A stretch of 64,000 bases of DNA from DATMNI01 sp963817515 (lineage in GTDB: Bacteria > Acidobacteriota > Terriglobia > Bryobacterales > Bryobacteraceae), in contig CAWFPJ010000005.1 of NCBI GenBank assembly GCA_963817515.1, positions 104,056 through 168,055 of the forward strand, written 5' to 3'. Of the stretch, positions 54,938 through 63,963 are shown piece after piece; position 1 is the stretch's first letter; every line of letters starts with the position of its first letter. Under the pieces are notes generated by a model. It saw nothing but the letters and a program-made list of their open reading frames with translations, was not told the DNA's origin and made no database searches. The position numbers and the translations under genes were made by a program.

Positions 54938-57013
54938 ATGAGATTCCGTAGCCTGCTGCTGGTGTGCGCCCTGGTTCTGCCCGCTATGGCGGATGAGGGT
55001 ATGTGGCTCTTCAATCAGTTTGCGAAGGACAAGGTAAAGGAAAAATATAGCTTCGAAGTAACCGACCAGTTCCTTGAAAATCTGCGATTGGCGTCGCTGA
55101 GAATGGCGGGAGGGTCGGCCGCGTTCGTTTCGCCGAACGGATTGATCGTTACCAGCCATCAGGTGGCTTCCGATTGCATTTCGAAAGTCAGCGGCGCGGG
55201 GCACGACTACTTTAAGGATGGCTTCTACGCCGCCGGCAATCAGCAGGAGCTCAAGTGCCCGGGCCTCGAGGCCGACGTGCTACTCAAACTGGAAGACGTA
55301 ACCAGGCAGGTGAGGGATACGGCCAAGGACGGCTCCAAGGCAGCCGAGGCGTTACAGAAGCGCAATGCGGCGATCGCGCGCCTGGAAAAGGAATGCGGTG
55401 AAAAGACAGGCAACAGTTGTACGGTGGTAAAGCTCTTTTCGGGCGAGCGCTACGATCTGTATCAATACAAGAAGTACATCGACCTGCGGCTGGTGTTCGC
55501 TCCTGAGTCTAGCATGGCGTTTTTCGGAGGTGAGACGGACAGCTTCACATATCCCCGTTACGACCTGGATATTGCCTTCGTGCGCGCTTATGAAAACGGG
55601 CAGCCGGCGGGCACTCCGCACTACCTGCGGTGGAATCCGGACGGCGCCAGGGAGACGGAACTGGTGTTTGCGGCCGGCAATCCCAGCGCTACGTCGAGGC
55701 TGGCGACCGGTCCGCAACTGGCCTTTTACCGGAATGTGCAATTGCCGTTCAGCCTTTCGCGGCTACAGACACGCATCGCGGCGCTACAGGCCTTCGGAGC
55801 CAGAAGCGAGGAGAACCATCGGGTGGCGCAGCAGGTGGTGGCAGGGTTTTCGAATACGTACAAGTCGTCGGCCGGGAAGCTCATTGGGCTGCGCGACGAC
55901 CGCCTGACGGCGCGTAAGCAAAACTTCGAACGCAAGCTGAGGAGTGCCGTGGAGCGCGATCCCAAACTGGGCGCGGACGCGGCCAAGGTATGGGATGAGG
56001 TGGCTGCGGCGTATAAGGCCTGGACGGCTTTCGAAAAGCCGTTCGAGGTGTTGGAGCGACCGGCGGCGCAGGGTTCCAGCTTGTTTCTGATGGCGCGCCA
56101 GATCGTGCGTCTGAACGAGGAGCGCGCCAAGCCCAATGACCAGCGGCTCCCGGAGTTTCGCGACAGCGCCATGCGGTCGCTGGAAAATTCCCTCTATTCG
56201 CCGGCGCCCATTGACGACGGACTGGAAGCCCTGATGCTGGCCCAGTATCTGGAAGAACTGAAAGCGCTCGGCGAGAAGGATGCGCCGGTGAAGGCGGTGC
56301 TCGGCGGCCGCACTCCGCAGCAGGCGGCCGAAGAATTCGTGCGGTCGACAAAGTTGAAGGACGTGTCGGAGCGCAGGCGGCTGATGGGAAATCGCGATGC
56401 GGCGGCGAAATCGGACGACGGCATGATCAGGCTGGCGCGGCTCCTGGAGGAACCGGCCAGGAAGCTGCGCAAGAAGCATGAGGACCTGATTGAGGCGCTG
56501 GAGGCCTCAAGCGTGGAACGGATTGGGCAATACCGCTTCAGGGTGCTGGGGGCTACCGATTATCCGGACGCCACGTTCACGCCCCGCGTGACTTTCGGCG
56601 TGGTGAAGGGGTACAAGGACAAGACCGAAGCAGCGGTGCCCTTCGCCACCACGTTCGGCGGCATGTACCACCGGGCCGGCCCCTTGGATCCCTATAAACT
56701 GCCGCAGCGCTGGGCGGATGGCAAGGGGGCGCTGGATCTGGTGACTCCGTTTAACTTCGCCAGCACGTGCGACATTACGGGCGGAGGCACGTCCGGCAGT
56801 CCGACCGTGAATGCGAAGGGTGAGATTGTCGGCATCGTTTTCGATGGCAACATTGAAAGCCTCTCGCTTACGTATTTGTACAGCGAGGAGCAGGCGCGCG
56901 CGGTGCACGTGGCAACGCCGGGTATCGTCGAGGCGCTACGGAAAGTCTATAAGGCGGAGGCTCTCTTGAAGGAGCTTGGAGTTGAGTATCCGCGACCCTT
57001 AGGGTCGCTTTAG
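54938..57013 (+). CDS. S46 family serine peptidase (DPP7/DPP11-like)
   Basis: About 691 residues from ATG 54938, which opens a signal peptide (MRFRSLLLVCALVLPAMA); ATG 54911 is an alternative. Dipeptidyl-peptidase 7/11 features are ADEGMWLFNQFAKDKV at the start, the His region SPNGLIVTSHQVASDCI, a central helical insert, and the nucleophile region CDITGGGTSGSPTVNAKGEIVGIVFDGN. This family removes dipeptides from the N-terminus of peptides in the periplasm. Convergent with the 78-residue gene; divergent from the permease. Confidence 0.92.
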   Translation: MRFRSLLLVCALVLPAMADEGMWLFNQFAKDKVKEKYSFEVTDQFLENLRLASLRMAGGSAAFVSPNGLIVTSHQVASDCISKVSGAGHDYFKDGFYAAGNQQELKCPGLEADVLLKLEDVTRQVRDTAKDGSKAAEALQKRNAAIARLEKECGEKTGNSCTVVKLFSGERYDLYQYKKYIDLRLVFAPESSMAFFGGETDSFTYPRYDLDIAFVRAYENGQPAGTPHYLRWNPDGARETELVFAAGNPSATSRLATGPQLAFYRNVQLPFSLSRLQTRIAALQAFGARSEENHRVAQQVVAGFSNTYKSSAGKLIGLRDDRLTARKQNFERKLRSAVERDPKLGADAAKVWDEVAAAYKAWTAFEKPFEVLERPAAQGSSLFLMARQIVRLNEERAKPNDQRLPEFRDSAMRSLENSLYSPAPIDDGLEALMLAQYLEELKALGEKDAPVKAVLGGRTPQQAAEEFVRSTKLKDVSERRRLMGNRDAAAKSDDGMIRLARLLEEPARKLRKKHEDLIEALEASSVERIGQYRFRVLGATDYPDATFTPRVTFGVVKGYKDKTEAAVPFATTFGGMYHRAGPLDPYKLPQRWADGKGALDLVTPFNFASTCDITGGGTSGSPTVNAKGEIVGIVFDGNIESLSLTYLYSEEQARAVHVATPGIVEALRKVYKAEALLKELGVEYPRPLGSL

Positions 57014-57028
57014 GAGCAGGTTCCGCTA

Positions 57029-57265
57029 TCACTCGACCGTGACGTGTGTGCCTTTGGATTGCGGATCGCGCGAAAGGTGCGCGATGCGGTCGTCAATCAG
57101 GCTGCGCAGGCCTTTCAGGAACTCCACGCGTGAATTGCGAAAGTGATCGCGCGTGGCTTCGGACCAGATCTTTTCAACCAGCGGCAGCGCGGTCTCGCAG
57201 ATGAAGCAACCCGGGGTGCGGGTGTGGCTTTCGGCGGCGGTATTCTCGGCTTCCATTTCAGGCAT
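57029..57265 (-). CDS. Small conserved hypothetical protein next to ArsA/Get3
   Basis: A 78-residue protein (starting MPEMEAENTAAESHTRTPGC) with a CFIC motif at about 20-23 (a single CxxC pair) and a helical C-terminal half (EKIWSEATRDHFRNSRVEFLKGLRSLIDDRIAHLSR). It ends with the gene boundary 2 bp from the ArsA stop, so it follows ArsA in the same transcript. No family recognised. A metal or thiol role for CFIC is possible. Confidence 0.65.
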   Translation of the reverse strand: MPEMEAENTAAESHTRTPGCFICETALPLVEKIWSEATRDHFRNSRVEFLKGLRSLIDDRIAHLSRDPQSKGTHVTVE

Positions 57266-57266
57266 T

Positions 57267-58454
57267 TCAAGCCTCCTTCATTTCGACGGTAAGAATCCTA
57301 TTTTCCAACTTCGCGCGGCCCGGCGAAAGGCTGGCCATGGATGTGGGCAGCCCGATATGGCGCCGCAGTGTTCCAACCTGAACCACCAGTTCATCGCCCT
57401 TCTTGAACAGACCGATCTCGCCCTTTACCGCGAACGGCAACTGCAAGCGCACCTCGTAGCGGCCATCGGATTTGACGAATTGGAACGGGGCCTCGGTTCG
57501 GGTGACCGCGGCGGGATCTTCCTGCCCGCAATAGAGCGACCGCGCGAGGTCCTCCAGGCGCTCCCGGCCCAGCACTTCGTGCGTAAACAGCGGAACTCTT
57601 TTCACCGGAACGGGCGCGAAGTAGCCCTCAATCTCGTCCAGAATGCGGGTCTGCGAAGAATGCCATTCCCGGAAAAAGGCATCCGTCACTTCGGCCGGCA
57701 GCACGCGATTCACAATCACGGCATCTACCGTCAGCCCGTGCAGGGAGAAATAAACAAAGGCACGCTGCGTCTCGCGAAGCACCATACGTTCGGGGTTGGT
57801 GACCAGGCGCACGCTGGTGATTTTCGGGTCTTCCAAAAGTTCGCCGATGCCATCCAGGCGGCTGAAAAGATCCTGGATATTCGCGAAATAATTGTCGGGC
57901 GGCAATTCCATCGGCGAAACGCGGTTGGCCAGGGGCCGCACGGCTTTGAGCAGCCCTCGCTGGAAGGGAAAGATGTGCTTCATGTACCACTCGAGCGTGG
58001 TCGGCATGCTGACGAAGCGCATGGATTCGGCGGTAGGGGCGCAGTCGAGCACGATGACGTCGTAGCGGTTCTCGCGGCGGAACTGATTGACGTACATCAT
58101 GGCGCTCAGCTCCTCCATGCCGGGCAGGATGGCCAACTCCTCGGCTTCCACATCGCTGATGCCGGTGGTGCGCAGTACCGAGATTACATAAGCGGATATT
58201 TCCCGCCAGTGGCGCTTGATTTCTCTTTGGATGTTGACCTCGTGGATGGCGAGGCGGTCGGTGATGGGGTAGGGGTCGCCGGTCTTTCCTTGAAAGAGGC
58301 TGGTTTCGAGATCGAAGGAATCGGCCAGGCTGTGAGCCGGATCGACGCTCATTACCAAAGTGCGATAGCCCAGACGGGACAATTCCAGTCCGGTAGCGGC
58401 TGCAAGACTGGTTTTTCCGACGCCTCCTTTGCCGCTGAAAAGAAGGATGCGCAT
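57267..58454 (-). CDS. ArsA/Get3-family ATPase with C-terminal Hsp20-like domain
   Basis: A 395-residue P-loop ATPase of the ArsA/Get3 type. The deviant Walker A is SGKGGVGKTSLA at residues 6-17, switch I region VMSVDPAHSLADSF, and A-loop/switch II VIVLDCAPTAESMRF. The last 85 residues (VTRTEAPFQFVKSDGRYEVRLQLPFAVKGEIGLFKKGDELVVQVGTLRRHIGLP) form the Hsp20-like domain seen in bacterial ArsA-type proteins. No arsB or arsD gene is adjacent, so a role in arsenite efflux is not indicated; membrane-protein targeting or another client-handling role is equally possible. Confidence 0.9.
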   Translation of the reverse strand: MRILLFSGKGGVGKTSLAAATGLELSRLGYRTLVMSVDPAHSLADSFDLETSLFQGKTGDPYPITDRLAIHEVNIQREIKRHWREISAYVISVLRTTGISDVEAEELAILPGMEELSAMMYVNQFRRENRYDVIVLDCAPTAESMRFVSMPTTLEWYMKHIFPFQRGLLKAVRPLANRVSPMELPPDNYFANIQDLFSRLDGIGELLEDPKITSVRLVTNPERMVLRETQRAFVYFSLHGLTVDAVIVNRVLPAEVTDAFFREWHSSQTRILDEIEGYFAPVPVKRVPLFTHEVLGRERLEDLARSLYCGQEDPAAVTRTEAPFQFVKSDGRYEVRLQLPFAVKGEIGLFKKGDELVVQVGTLRRHIGLPTSMASLSPGRAKLENRILTVEMKEA

Positions 58455-58482
58455 AACTCAAGTCTAGCGCGGATCCGCCGGT

Positions 58483-58890
58483 TTACCCGAGGCCGAACAG
58501 CGCGCGGTATTTCGGCGGCAGTTGGACAGGGCGCATTTCGCGCGACACAAAGACGTGGCGGGTGTATCCGGTGGCCAGGGCGCGCCCGGTCCCGGCCAGA
58601 CGCATTTCATAGGCGAAAATAACCATGCGGGTGCCGGCCTTCTCAATCCAGGTCTTGATGATCACCTCGTCGTCAAAACGGGCCGGCGATTTGTACCGGC
58701 AGTTAGCTTCAGCCACTGCCAGAAAAATGCCGTCCTCGATCTCCATATTGCGGTAGTTGAAGCCGCAGGCCTTGCACATCTCCACGCGGCCCACTTCCAT
58801 CCACACCAGATAATTGGAGTAATAGACCACCCCCATCTGGTCGGTTTCCGCGTAGCGCACATGCAGGCGCGTTTCGGTAACAGTTGTCAT
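58483..58890 (-). CDS. Acyl-CoA thioesterase, YbgC/4HBT family
   Basis: About 135 residues from ATG 58890 (the frame start at 58920 adds ten). The hot-dog signature is RLHVRYAETDQMGVVYYSNYLVWMEVGRVEM, with the catalytic Asp in YAETDQMGVVYYSNY. The domain is completed by FDDEVIIKTWIEKAGTRMVIFAYEMR. YbgC-type enzymes hydrolyse short-chain acyl-CoA thioesters. It is 28 bp upstream of ArsA in the same direction and divergent from the molybdopterin gene. Confidence 0.9.
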   Translation of the reverse strand: MTTVTETRLHVRYAETDQMGVVYYSNYLVWMEVGRVEMCKACGFNYRNMEIEDGIFLAVAEANCRYKSPARFDDEVIIKTWIEKAGTRMVIFAYEMRLAGTGRALATGYTRHVFVSREMRPVQLPPKYRALFGLG

Positions 58891-59006
58891 GCGGGACACT
58901 GCATTGTAACTCTCCGACAAGCCCGGCCAAGAGATCAGCGCGAATTGTAACTCAGTGCAACGGGTGTGCCTCCGGCACCGTCTGTTAGACTGGACGCTAG
59001 CTCAAA

Positions 59007-59726
59007 ATGCGCGCGAGAGTACTATTTTTCGGGATGCTGAAAGAATTGGTGGGCAGATCCGCCGACAACGCCGAATTTCCCGAAGGTACGGATTTGCGCG
59101 CGGTTTTCGAGAGTTACGCACTTCGCTACCCGCCGCTTCGGGATATGGCCCGCAGCATCGTGATGGCGCGAAATCAGGAATTTGCGGAGCTTTCAACGAA
59201 ATTGACCGATGGCGACGAGGTGGCCTTTCTGCCTCCCGTCAGCGGCGGCGCGGCGGCAGCCGGCACCCTGGAGGTTTCCGATAACGGGAACTACTTCGCG
59301 CTCACCCGCCATGCCATTGATCCACGGGTGTTGATCGCGCGCCTGCAGACCGGCTCCGAAGGTGCCGTGGTCACCTTCGAAGGCACAGTGCGCAATAACA
59401 CCGCGGGCCGGCGGACTCTGTGCCTCGATTACGAAGGCTACGAGTCTATGGCGCTGAAGCTCATGGCGCAGATCGGGCGCGAGATTTCCGCCGGGCGTGA
59501 GATCGGCCGTATGGCGATGGTGCATCGGCTGGGACGTATGCTGATTGGTGAAACCAGTGTAGCGGTGATCGTGACGGCGCCCCATCGGCGTCCGGCGTTC
59601 GAAGCCGCGCTCGAAGGCATTAACCGGCTGAAAAAAGTGGTTCCTATCTGGAAAAAAGAGCACTTCGCCGATGGCGAGGTTTGGGTGGAAGGGGAGTGGG
59701 ATCGCGATGTGCCGGTTGCCAAATAG
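59007..59726 (+). CDS. Fused molybdopterin synthase MoaD-MoaE
   Basis: A 239-residue fusion. Residues 1-81 form MoaD, ending PPVSGG (the GG at 80-81 that is thiocarboxylated when free). Residues about 90-239 form MoaE with catalytic and substrate regions FEGTVRNNTAGRRTLCLDYEGYESMALKLM, VHRLGRMLIGETSVAVIVTAPHR and KKVVPIWKKEHF (active-site lysines about 209-210 and 216-217). MoaD and MoaE convert precursor Z into molybdopterin. For activity the GG must be exposed, so cleavage after SGG is expected, as reported for mycobacterial MoaX-type fusions (from memory). The VWFA gene overlaps its end by 20 bp. Confidence 0.9.
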   Translation: MRARVLFFGMLKELVGRSADNAEFPEGTDLRAVFESYALRYPPLRDMARSIVMARNQEFAELSTKLTDGDEVAFLPPVSGGAAAAGTLEVSDNGNYFALTRHAIDPRVLIARLQTGSEGAVVTFEGTVRNNTAGRRTLCLDYEGYESMALKLMAQIGREISAGREIGRMAMVHRLGRMLIGETSVAVIVTAPHRRPAFEAALEGINRLKKVVPIWKKEHFADGEVWVEGEWDRDVPVAK

Positions 59727-60675
59727 GCGCTCGCTGGCGGCACTGGCCTGCGCCGGGGCTTTATTGGCGCAGCAGCCCACCACTATCCGCGTCAACGTAA
59801 ACCTGGTGCACCTTGTGGCCACTGTGAAAACCCAGTCGGGGGAACTGGTGGGCAGTCTGCAGAAAGAGGATTTTGAGGTATACGACAACGGCTCGCATCA
59901 GGAAATCGCCGTCTTCGAGCGCACCACTGCGCAGCCGCTTTCGGTCGCCCTGCTGGTGGACATCAGCGGCTCCACGGCGAAAGACCTGAAGTACGAAAGC
60001 GAGTCCGCGGCGCGCTTCCTGCGGGCTTTGCTGACGGAGGGCAATCCGGATGACGTGGTCTCTCTTTACACCTTCAACTACGAAGTGCGGCAGCGCGGAG
60101 GCTTCACCCACAATTACAAGTCGCTCGAAGACCGGTTAAAGCTGCTGCATGGCGAAGCCGGCACGGCGCTCTACGACGCTGTCTACCTGGCCGCGCGTGA
60201 CTTGGAATTGCGCGACGGCCGCAAGGTTATCGTGGTGGTAACCGATGGCGGCGACACCTTCAGCAAAGCCACGCTGAAGGAGGCCCTGGAAGCGGCCCAG
60301 CTTGCCAATGCGGTGATTTACCCGGTGGTGGTTTTGCCCATCACCAACGATGCCGGGCGCAACATCGGCGGCGAGAATGCGCTGAAATTCATTGCCGACG
60401 GAACCGGCGGGCGCGCGCAGTACCCGGCCCTTGGGCCGGATCTGGATCGTGCCTTCACCGACATCGTCACCGAGTTGCGAACGCAATACATGCTCGGCTT
60501 CTATCCGCAAAACGTGCCGCTGACGAAGGAGCGCTTCCACAGGCTGGCTGTGCGGGTGAAGCGGCCGGAATTGCGGGTGTCGGCGCGCAACGGCTATTAT
60601 GGTGATGCCGAGGGTGGTTCGGGCGCGCCGGGCGCCCGGATATCGGTTACCCCCGAGAAAAAATCGAAACGTTAG
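59707..60675 (+). CDS. VWFA-related protein (acidobacterial type), exported
   Basis: About 322 residues from ATG 59707 (overlapping the MoaDE gene by 20 bp). It has a signal peptide (residues 1-21, ALLAQQ), then a lead domain (IRVNVNLVHLVATVKTQSGELVGSLQKEDFEVYDNGS) and a von Willebrand factor A domain (ALLVDISGSTAKDLKYESESAARFLRALL) with MIDAS DxSxS present. The sequence lead is the acidobacterial VWFA subfamily (TIGR03436, as remembered). Likely periplasmic, for protein binding. The tail (QYMLGFYPQNVPLTKERFHRLAVRVKRPEL) is typical. Confidence 0.9.
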   Translation: MCRLPNRRSLAALACAGALLAQQPTTIRVNVNLVHLVATVKTQSGELVGSLQKEDFEVYDNGSHQEIAVFERTTAQPLSVALLVDISGSTAKDLKYESESAARFLRALLTEGNPDDVVSLYTFNYEVRQRGGFTHNYKSLEDRLKLLHGEAGTALYDAVYLAARDLELRDGRKVIVVVTDGGDTFSKATLKEALEAAQLANAVIYPVVVLPITNDAGRNIGGENALKFIADGTGGRAQYPALGPDLDRAFTDIVTELRTQYMLGFYPQNVPLTKERFHRLAVRVKRPELRVSARNGYYGDAEGGSGAPGARISVTPEKKSKR

Positions 60676-60680
60676 GAGAA

Positions 60681-60923
60681 GTGATTACGCCACAATTTGC
60701 CCCAAAGTCCGGGCGCGCGCCGGAACAAACGTTTGAAGAGATCAAGTATCTCAAGAGCTTGATTGAGAGCGGCACGCCGGTGCGCGTCAAACTGGAAGAT
60801 GGAGAGGAAGTGGCTGGAATCATCGAATACTACGACCAATCCTTCATCCGCCTGACCCGCAAGGGCGAACCCAATCTTTTCATTTTCAAGCACGATATCA
60901 AATACCTGCAGGAAGAGAGCTAA
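60681..60923 (+). CDS. hfq: Hfq-family RNA chaperone (divergent)
   Basis: An 80-residue protein starting at GTG 60681. The Sm-type core spans about 20-78: IKYLKSLIESGTPVRVKLEDGEEVAGIIEYYDQSFIRLTRKG, then FIFKHDIKYLQEE. The KH of YKHAIS in E. coli Hfq is at Lys70-His71, and the G-x-IE(S/Y)-(F/Y)DQ core aligns well with E. coli. The N-terminus is extended by about 15 residues and the C-terminus is very short, without the disordered tail. It would bind sRNA/mRNA as a hexamer. It sits 5 bp after the VWFA gene. Confidence 0.85.
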   Translation: MITPQFAPKSGRAPEQTFEEIKYLKSLIESGTPVRVKLEDGEEVAGIIEYYDQSFIRLTRKGEPNLFIFKHDIKYLQEES

Positions 60924-60946
60924 CGCTGCCCTATCTGGAAACGGCT

Positions 60947-61735
60947 GTGGAGATTGCGCGCGAGGCCGGCGCGCTTCTGGCGAACTATTTTGAACGCCGC
61001 GTCGCCTTTGAGCTTAAGGGCGAGTTCGACCTGGTGACGGAAGCCGATCGGGCCTCGGAGAAACTGGTGGTGGAGCGCCTGCGCTCGCATTTCCCCTCGC
61101 ACGGCATCGTGGCGGAAGAGGGCGGCGGGCACGAAAGCCCCTCCGAGTATTGCTGGTTTGTCGATCCCCTGGATGGAACCACCAACTTCGCCCATAGCTT
61201 CCCGATATTCAACGTGACGCTTGGCCTGGCGCAGGCCGGCGAAATGGTGGCCGGCGTAATTTACGATCCTATCCGCCAGGAAATGTTCACGGCGGAGCGC
61301 GGGGCAGGCGCTTATCTGAACCATCGCCGGATCCGCGTTTCGGGCGCCAAACGCCTGGAGGACAGTCTGGCTTCGACGGGTTTTCCCAGCCGCAAGCGCC
61401 ACCAGAACGTCAACATCCACTTCTATCACCAGATGGCGGTGGCATCGCACGGCGTGCGCCGCACCGGTTCGGCTGCCATCGATCTGGCGTATGTGGCGTG
61501 CGGGCGCCTGGACATCTTCTGGGAATTCGGGCTCAAGCCGTGGGACATGGCGGCCGGCACTCTGCTGGTGAAGGAAGCCGGCGGCGCCGTGTCCGACATG
61601 CGCGGGGCGGGGCACAGCGTGACCTCGTCGGAACACTTGCTGGCCGACAACGGCGCGCTGCATGCGGAGGTGCTGGGGCTCTTCGGCGAAGTCTTCCGCG
61701 GGCAGTTCCGCGTGCCTATACCGCAGATCGGGTAA
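60947..61735 (+). CDS. Inositol monophosphatase family protein
   Basis: About 262 residues starting at GTG 60947; a non-standard CTG just after the Hfq stop could add eight residues (LPYLETAV) and would fit the family slightly better. Metal-site motifs: GIVAEEGGG (Glu), DPLDGTTNFAHSFPIFNVTLGLA (motif A) and the C-terminal WDMAAGTLLVKEAGG (motif B). It dephosphorylates inositol-1-phosphate or similar sugar phosphates. It is followed by a copy of the 13234-type repeat and by the convergent SecA gene. Confidence 0.93.
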   Translation: MEIAREAGALLANYFERRVAFELKGEFDLVTEADRASEKLVVERLRSHFPSHGIVAEEGGGHESPSEYCWFVDPLDGTTNFAHSFPIFNVTLGLAQAGEMVAGVIYDPIRQEMFTAERGAGAYLNHRRIRVSGAKRLEDSLASTGFPSRKRHQNVNIHFYHQMAVASHGVRRTGSAAIDLAYVACGRLDIFWEFGLKPWDMAAGTLLVKEAGGAVSDMRGAGHSVTSSEHLLADNGALHAEVLGLFGEVFRGQFRVPIPQIG

Positions 61736-61744
61736 GGAAAAACT

Positions 61745-61790
61745 TTCACCGCGGAGTCGCAGAGCCGCTGAGAATACGCGGAGGAAGCGT
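61745..61790. repeat. Divergent copy of the 42-bp repeat arm
   Basis: TTCACCGCGGAGTCGCAGAG followed by CCGCTGAGAATACGCGGAGGAAGCG. It resembles one arm of the inverted repeat at 13234-13359 (TTCACCGCAGAGACGCAGAG..CGGAGG). It lies between the convergent stops of the inositol monophosphatase and SecA genes. No matching opposite arm was seen. Confidence 0.6.
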
Positions 61791-61817
61791 AAGAGATCAA
61801 GACAGAATCTCCGCTCA

Positions 61818-63963
61818 TCAGCCCCACAATTCGCGCTTTTGGAATTTTCTGGTCAGGCCGCGAAGAATGCGTTCGGTGTAATCGCCGAAGGGACGGTCGG
61901 TCGTGAGATAGGTCCATGTGGCGCCGCGCTGTGAAGGGTCCAGGCCTTTCTCGCTGCGCCTCTGCCAGCCGTGCGGCAATCTCGGAGTCCAGCCGGCCTT
62001 CCAGTTCGCGATACATGGTGTCGACGCGCGTCAGATATTCGTGCAATGGGTCGCGCCCGCCCCACGAATACCAGTGAACGCCGGAGCGCAGCTCAGTGAT
62101 GGCGGCCAGATGATCGCTCCAGAGATCGTCGATGGTGGTCAGCGTCACCAGGCGTTCGAGCTCCGGCATTTCCGCTGCCAGGGCGGCCTGGCGGCGTTCC
62201 TGAATCCACTGGCGCTGGCCTTCGATCACGCTTTCGTACTTGGCAAGGAAGCGGCGGATCTCCAGGTTCTGGCCTTCCACCAGGCGTTGAATGCTTTCCG
62301 CGTCGTGGCCCAATTTCTCATTGCCGATGCCGTATTTGACCAGCAGGTCGTCCTCGCGCGAGATGAAGAAGCGCGACCGGCCGGGGTCGCCCTGGCGGCC
62401 TGCGCGTCCGCGAAGCTGGTGGTCGATGCGGCGGCTTTCGTGGCGGTTCATGCCGATCACGTAGAGCCCGCCCAGTTCAGCCACGCCTTCGCGGAGTTCG
62501 ATGTCCACGCCGCGGCCGGCCATGTTCGTGGAAATGGTGACGGCTCCGTATTCTCCGGCGCCCGCGATGATTCCGGCTTCGGCTTCCTCGTTGCGGGCGT
62601 TCAATACGGAATGCGGTACACCGGAAACCCGTCCATGCTGCCGCAGGGCGGCGCTAAGCCGCTCGGATTCCTCCACGCTGGCGGTCCCAACTAGAATCGG
62701 CTGGCCGGCGGCGTGGACCCGCCGGATCTCCTCCACCACGGCCTGCTCCTTGGCCTGCTTGGATGGAAAGACCACGTCCGGCTGGTCGATCCGAATCACG
62801 GGCCGATTGGTCGGGATCACTTCCACGTCCAGTTTGTAGAACGCCCGGAACTCCTCAGCTTGGGTAGCCGCGGTGCCCGTCATGCCGCAGACTTCGGGGT
62901 AGAGCGCCACCAGGTTCTGCAGCGTCATGGAGCCCAGCACGCGGCCCTGCCGGCGGAAACGCAGGCCCTCCTTGGCCTCGATGGCGGTGTGCAGGCCGGC
63001 GGGCCAGCGGCGGTCCTGCGCGATCCGGCCTTTGAACTCATCCACGGATTCGATGGCGCCATTCTTGACAACGTAGTCCACGTCGCGGCGCAGCAGGAAG
63101 CGCGCGTGGATGGCGTTATGCACCGCGGTGTACAGCGGCAGGTTGAGTTCGGCGAAGAGGTTACCGCAGCCCAATGCGCTTTCCAGGGCGCGGATGCCTT
63201 CGTCGGCCAGCGAAATGTTGCGGCCGTATTCATCCAGCGTGAAGTGCATGCCGCGATGGAAACGGCGTACGATGGGGTCCACCTGGCGGGCGAACACTTC
63301 TTCGCCGGCCTCGCCGCCGGCAAGGATCAGGGGAATGCGGGCTTCATCGATCAGGATGGAATCGGCTTCATCGATGACGGCGGAGTGAAAGGGGCGGTGT
63401 ACCTGCTGATCCAGGCGGAGGGCGATCTGGTCGCGAAGCGAATCGAATCCGATTTCGTTGGCGGTGGCGTATGTGATGTCGCAAGCGTAGGCGCGGCGGC
63501 GGTCGGCCGTGCCCATGGTCTGCTGGATGCAGCCCACCGAAAGACCCAGGAATTCGTAGATGCCGCCCATCCAGCGCGCGTCGCGGCGGGCCAGGTAGTC
63601 GTTGACGGTCATCACGTGGACGCCCTGGCCCCGGCGTGCGTACCAGGCGACGGCGGGAGTGCAGGCCAGGGTTTTGCCTTCGCCGGTCTGCATCTCCGCG
63701 ATGCGGCCGCGGGCCAGGGCCAGGGCGCCCTGCAGTTGTACATCGAACATCCGCATGTTCAAGACGCGAGCCGCGACTACCGCCACCGCGGCGATCGTCG
63801 TGTGAAGATCGTCCGATTCGGAAAAGACGCGCCGGAGGGCTGCATCGTCCAGCGTCGAAAGCTCCGTCTCGCGTTGGCGAATGGCGGCGATTTCCTGCGC
63901 CGTGGATAGCGCCCCGCGAAACCGCATGTGTTCAACCATGTGTTCAAGCAGGGAACGAAACAT
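61818..63963 (-). pseudogene. secA: Preprotein translocase ATPase SecA, with C-terminal frameshift
   Basis: The main frame from ATG 63963 (TTG 63975 is possible) encodes SecA features: MQTGEGKTLA (Walker A), VIDEADSILIDEARIPLILA (DEAD-like box), CGMTGTAATQAEEF, SVEESERLS, TNMAGRGVDI, and QLRGRAGRQGDPGRSRF. SecA similarity in this frame ends near 61942. From about 61950 another frame reads EKGLDPSQRGATWTYLTTDRPFGDYTERILRGLTRKF and stops at 61818, which looks like the genuine C-terminus. One extra base explains it. The protein of about 715 residues lacks the C-terminal zinc domain and is thus closer to an accessory SecA2-type than to housekeeping SecA. Either a real lesion or an error. Confidence 0.82.

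Noticed and set aside
61426..61817. C-terminal extension of SecA into the inositol monophosphatase gene (antisense)
   Set aside because: The tail has no SecA similarity and is the complement of another gene plus a repeat; the other frame gives a plausible C-terminus with a stop at 61818.
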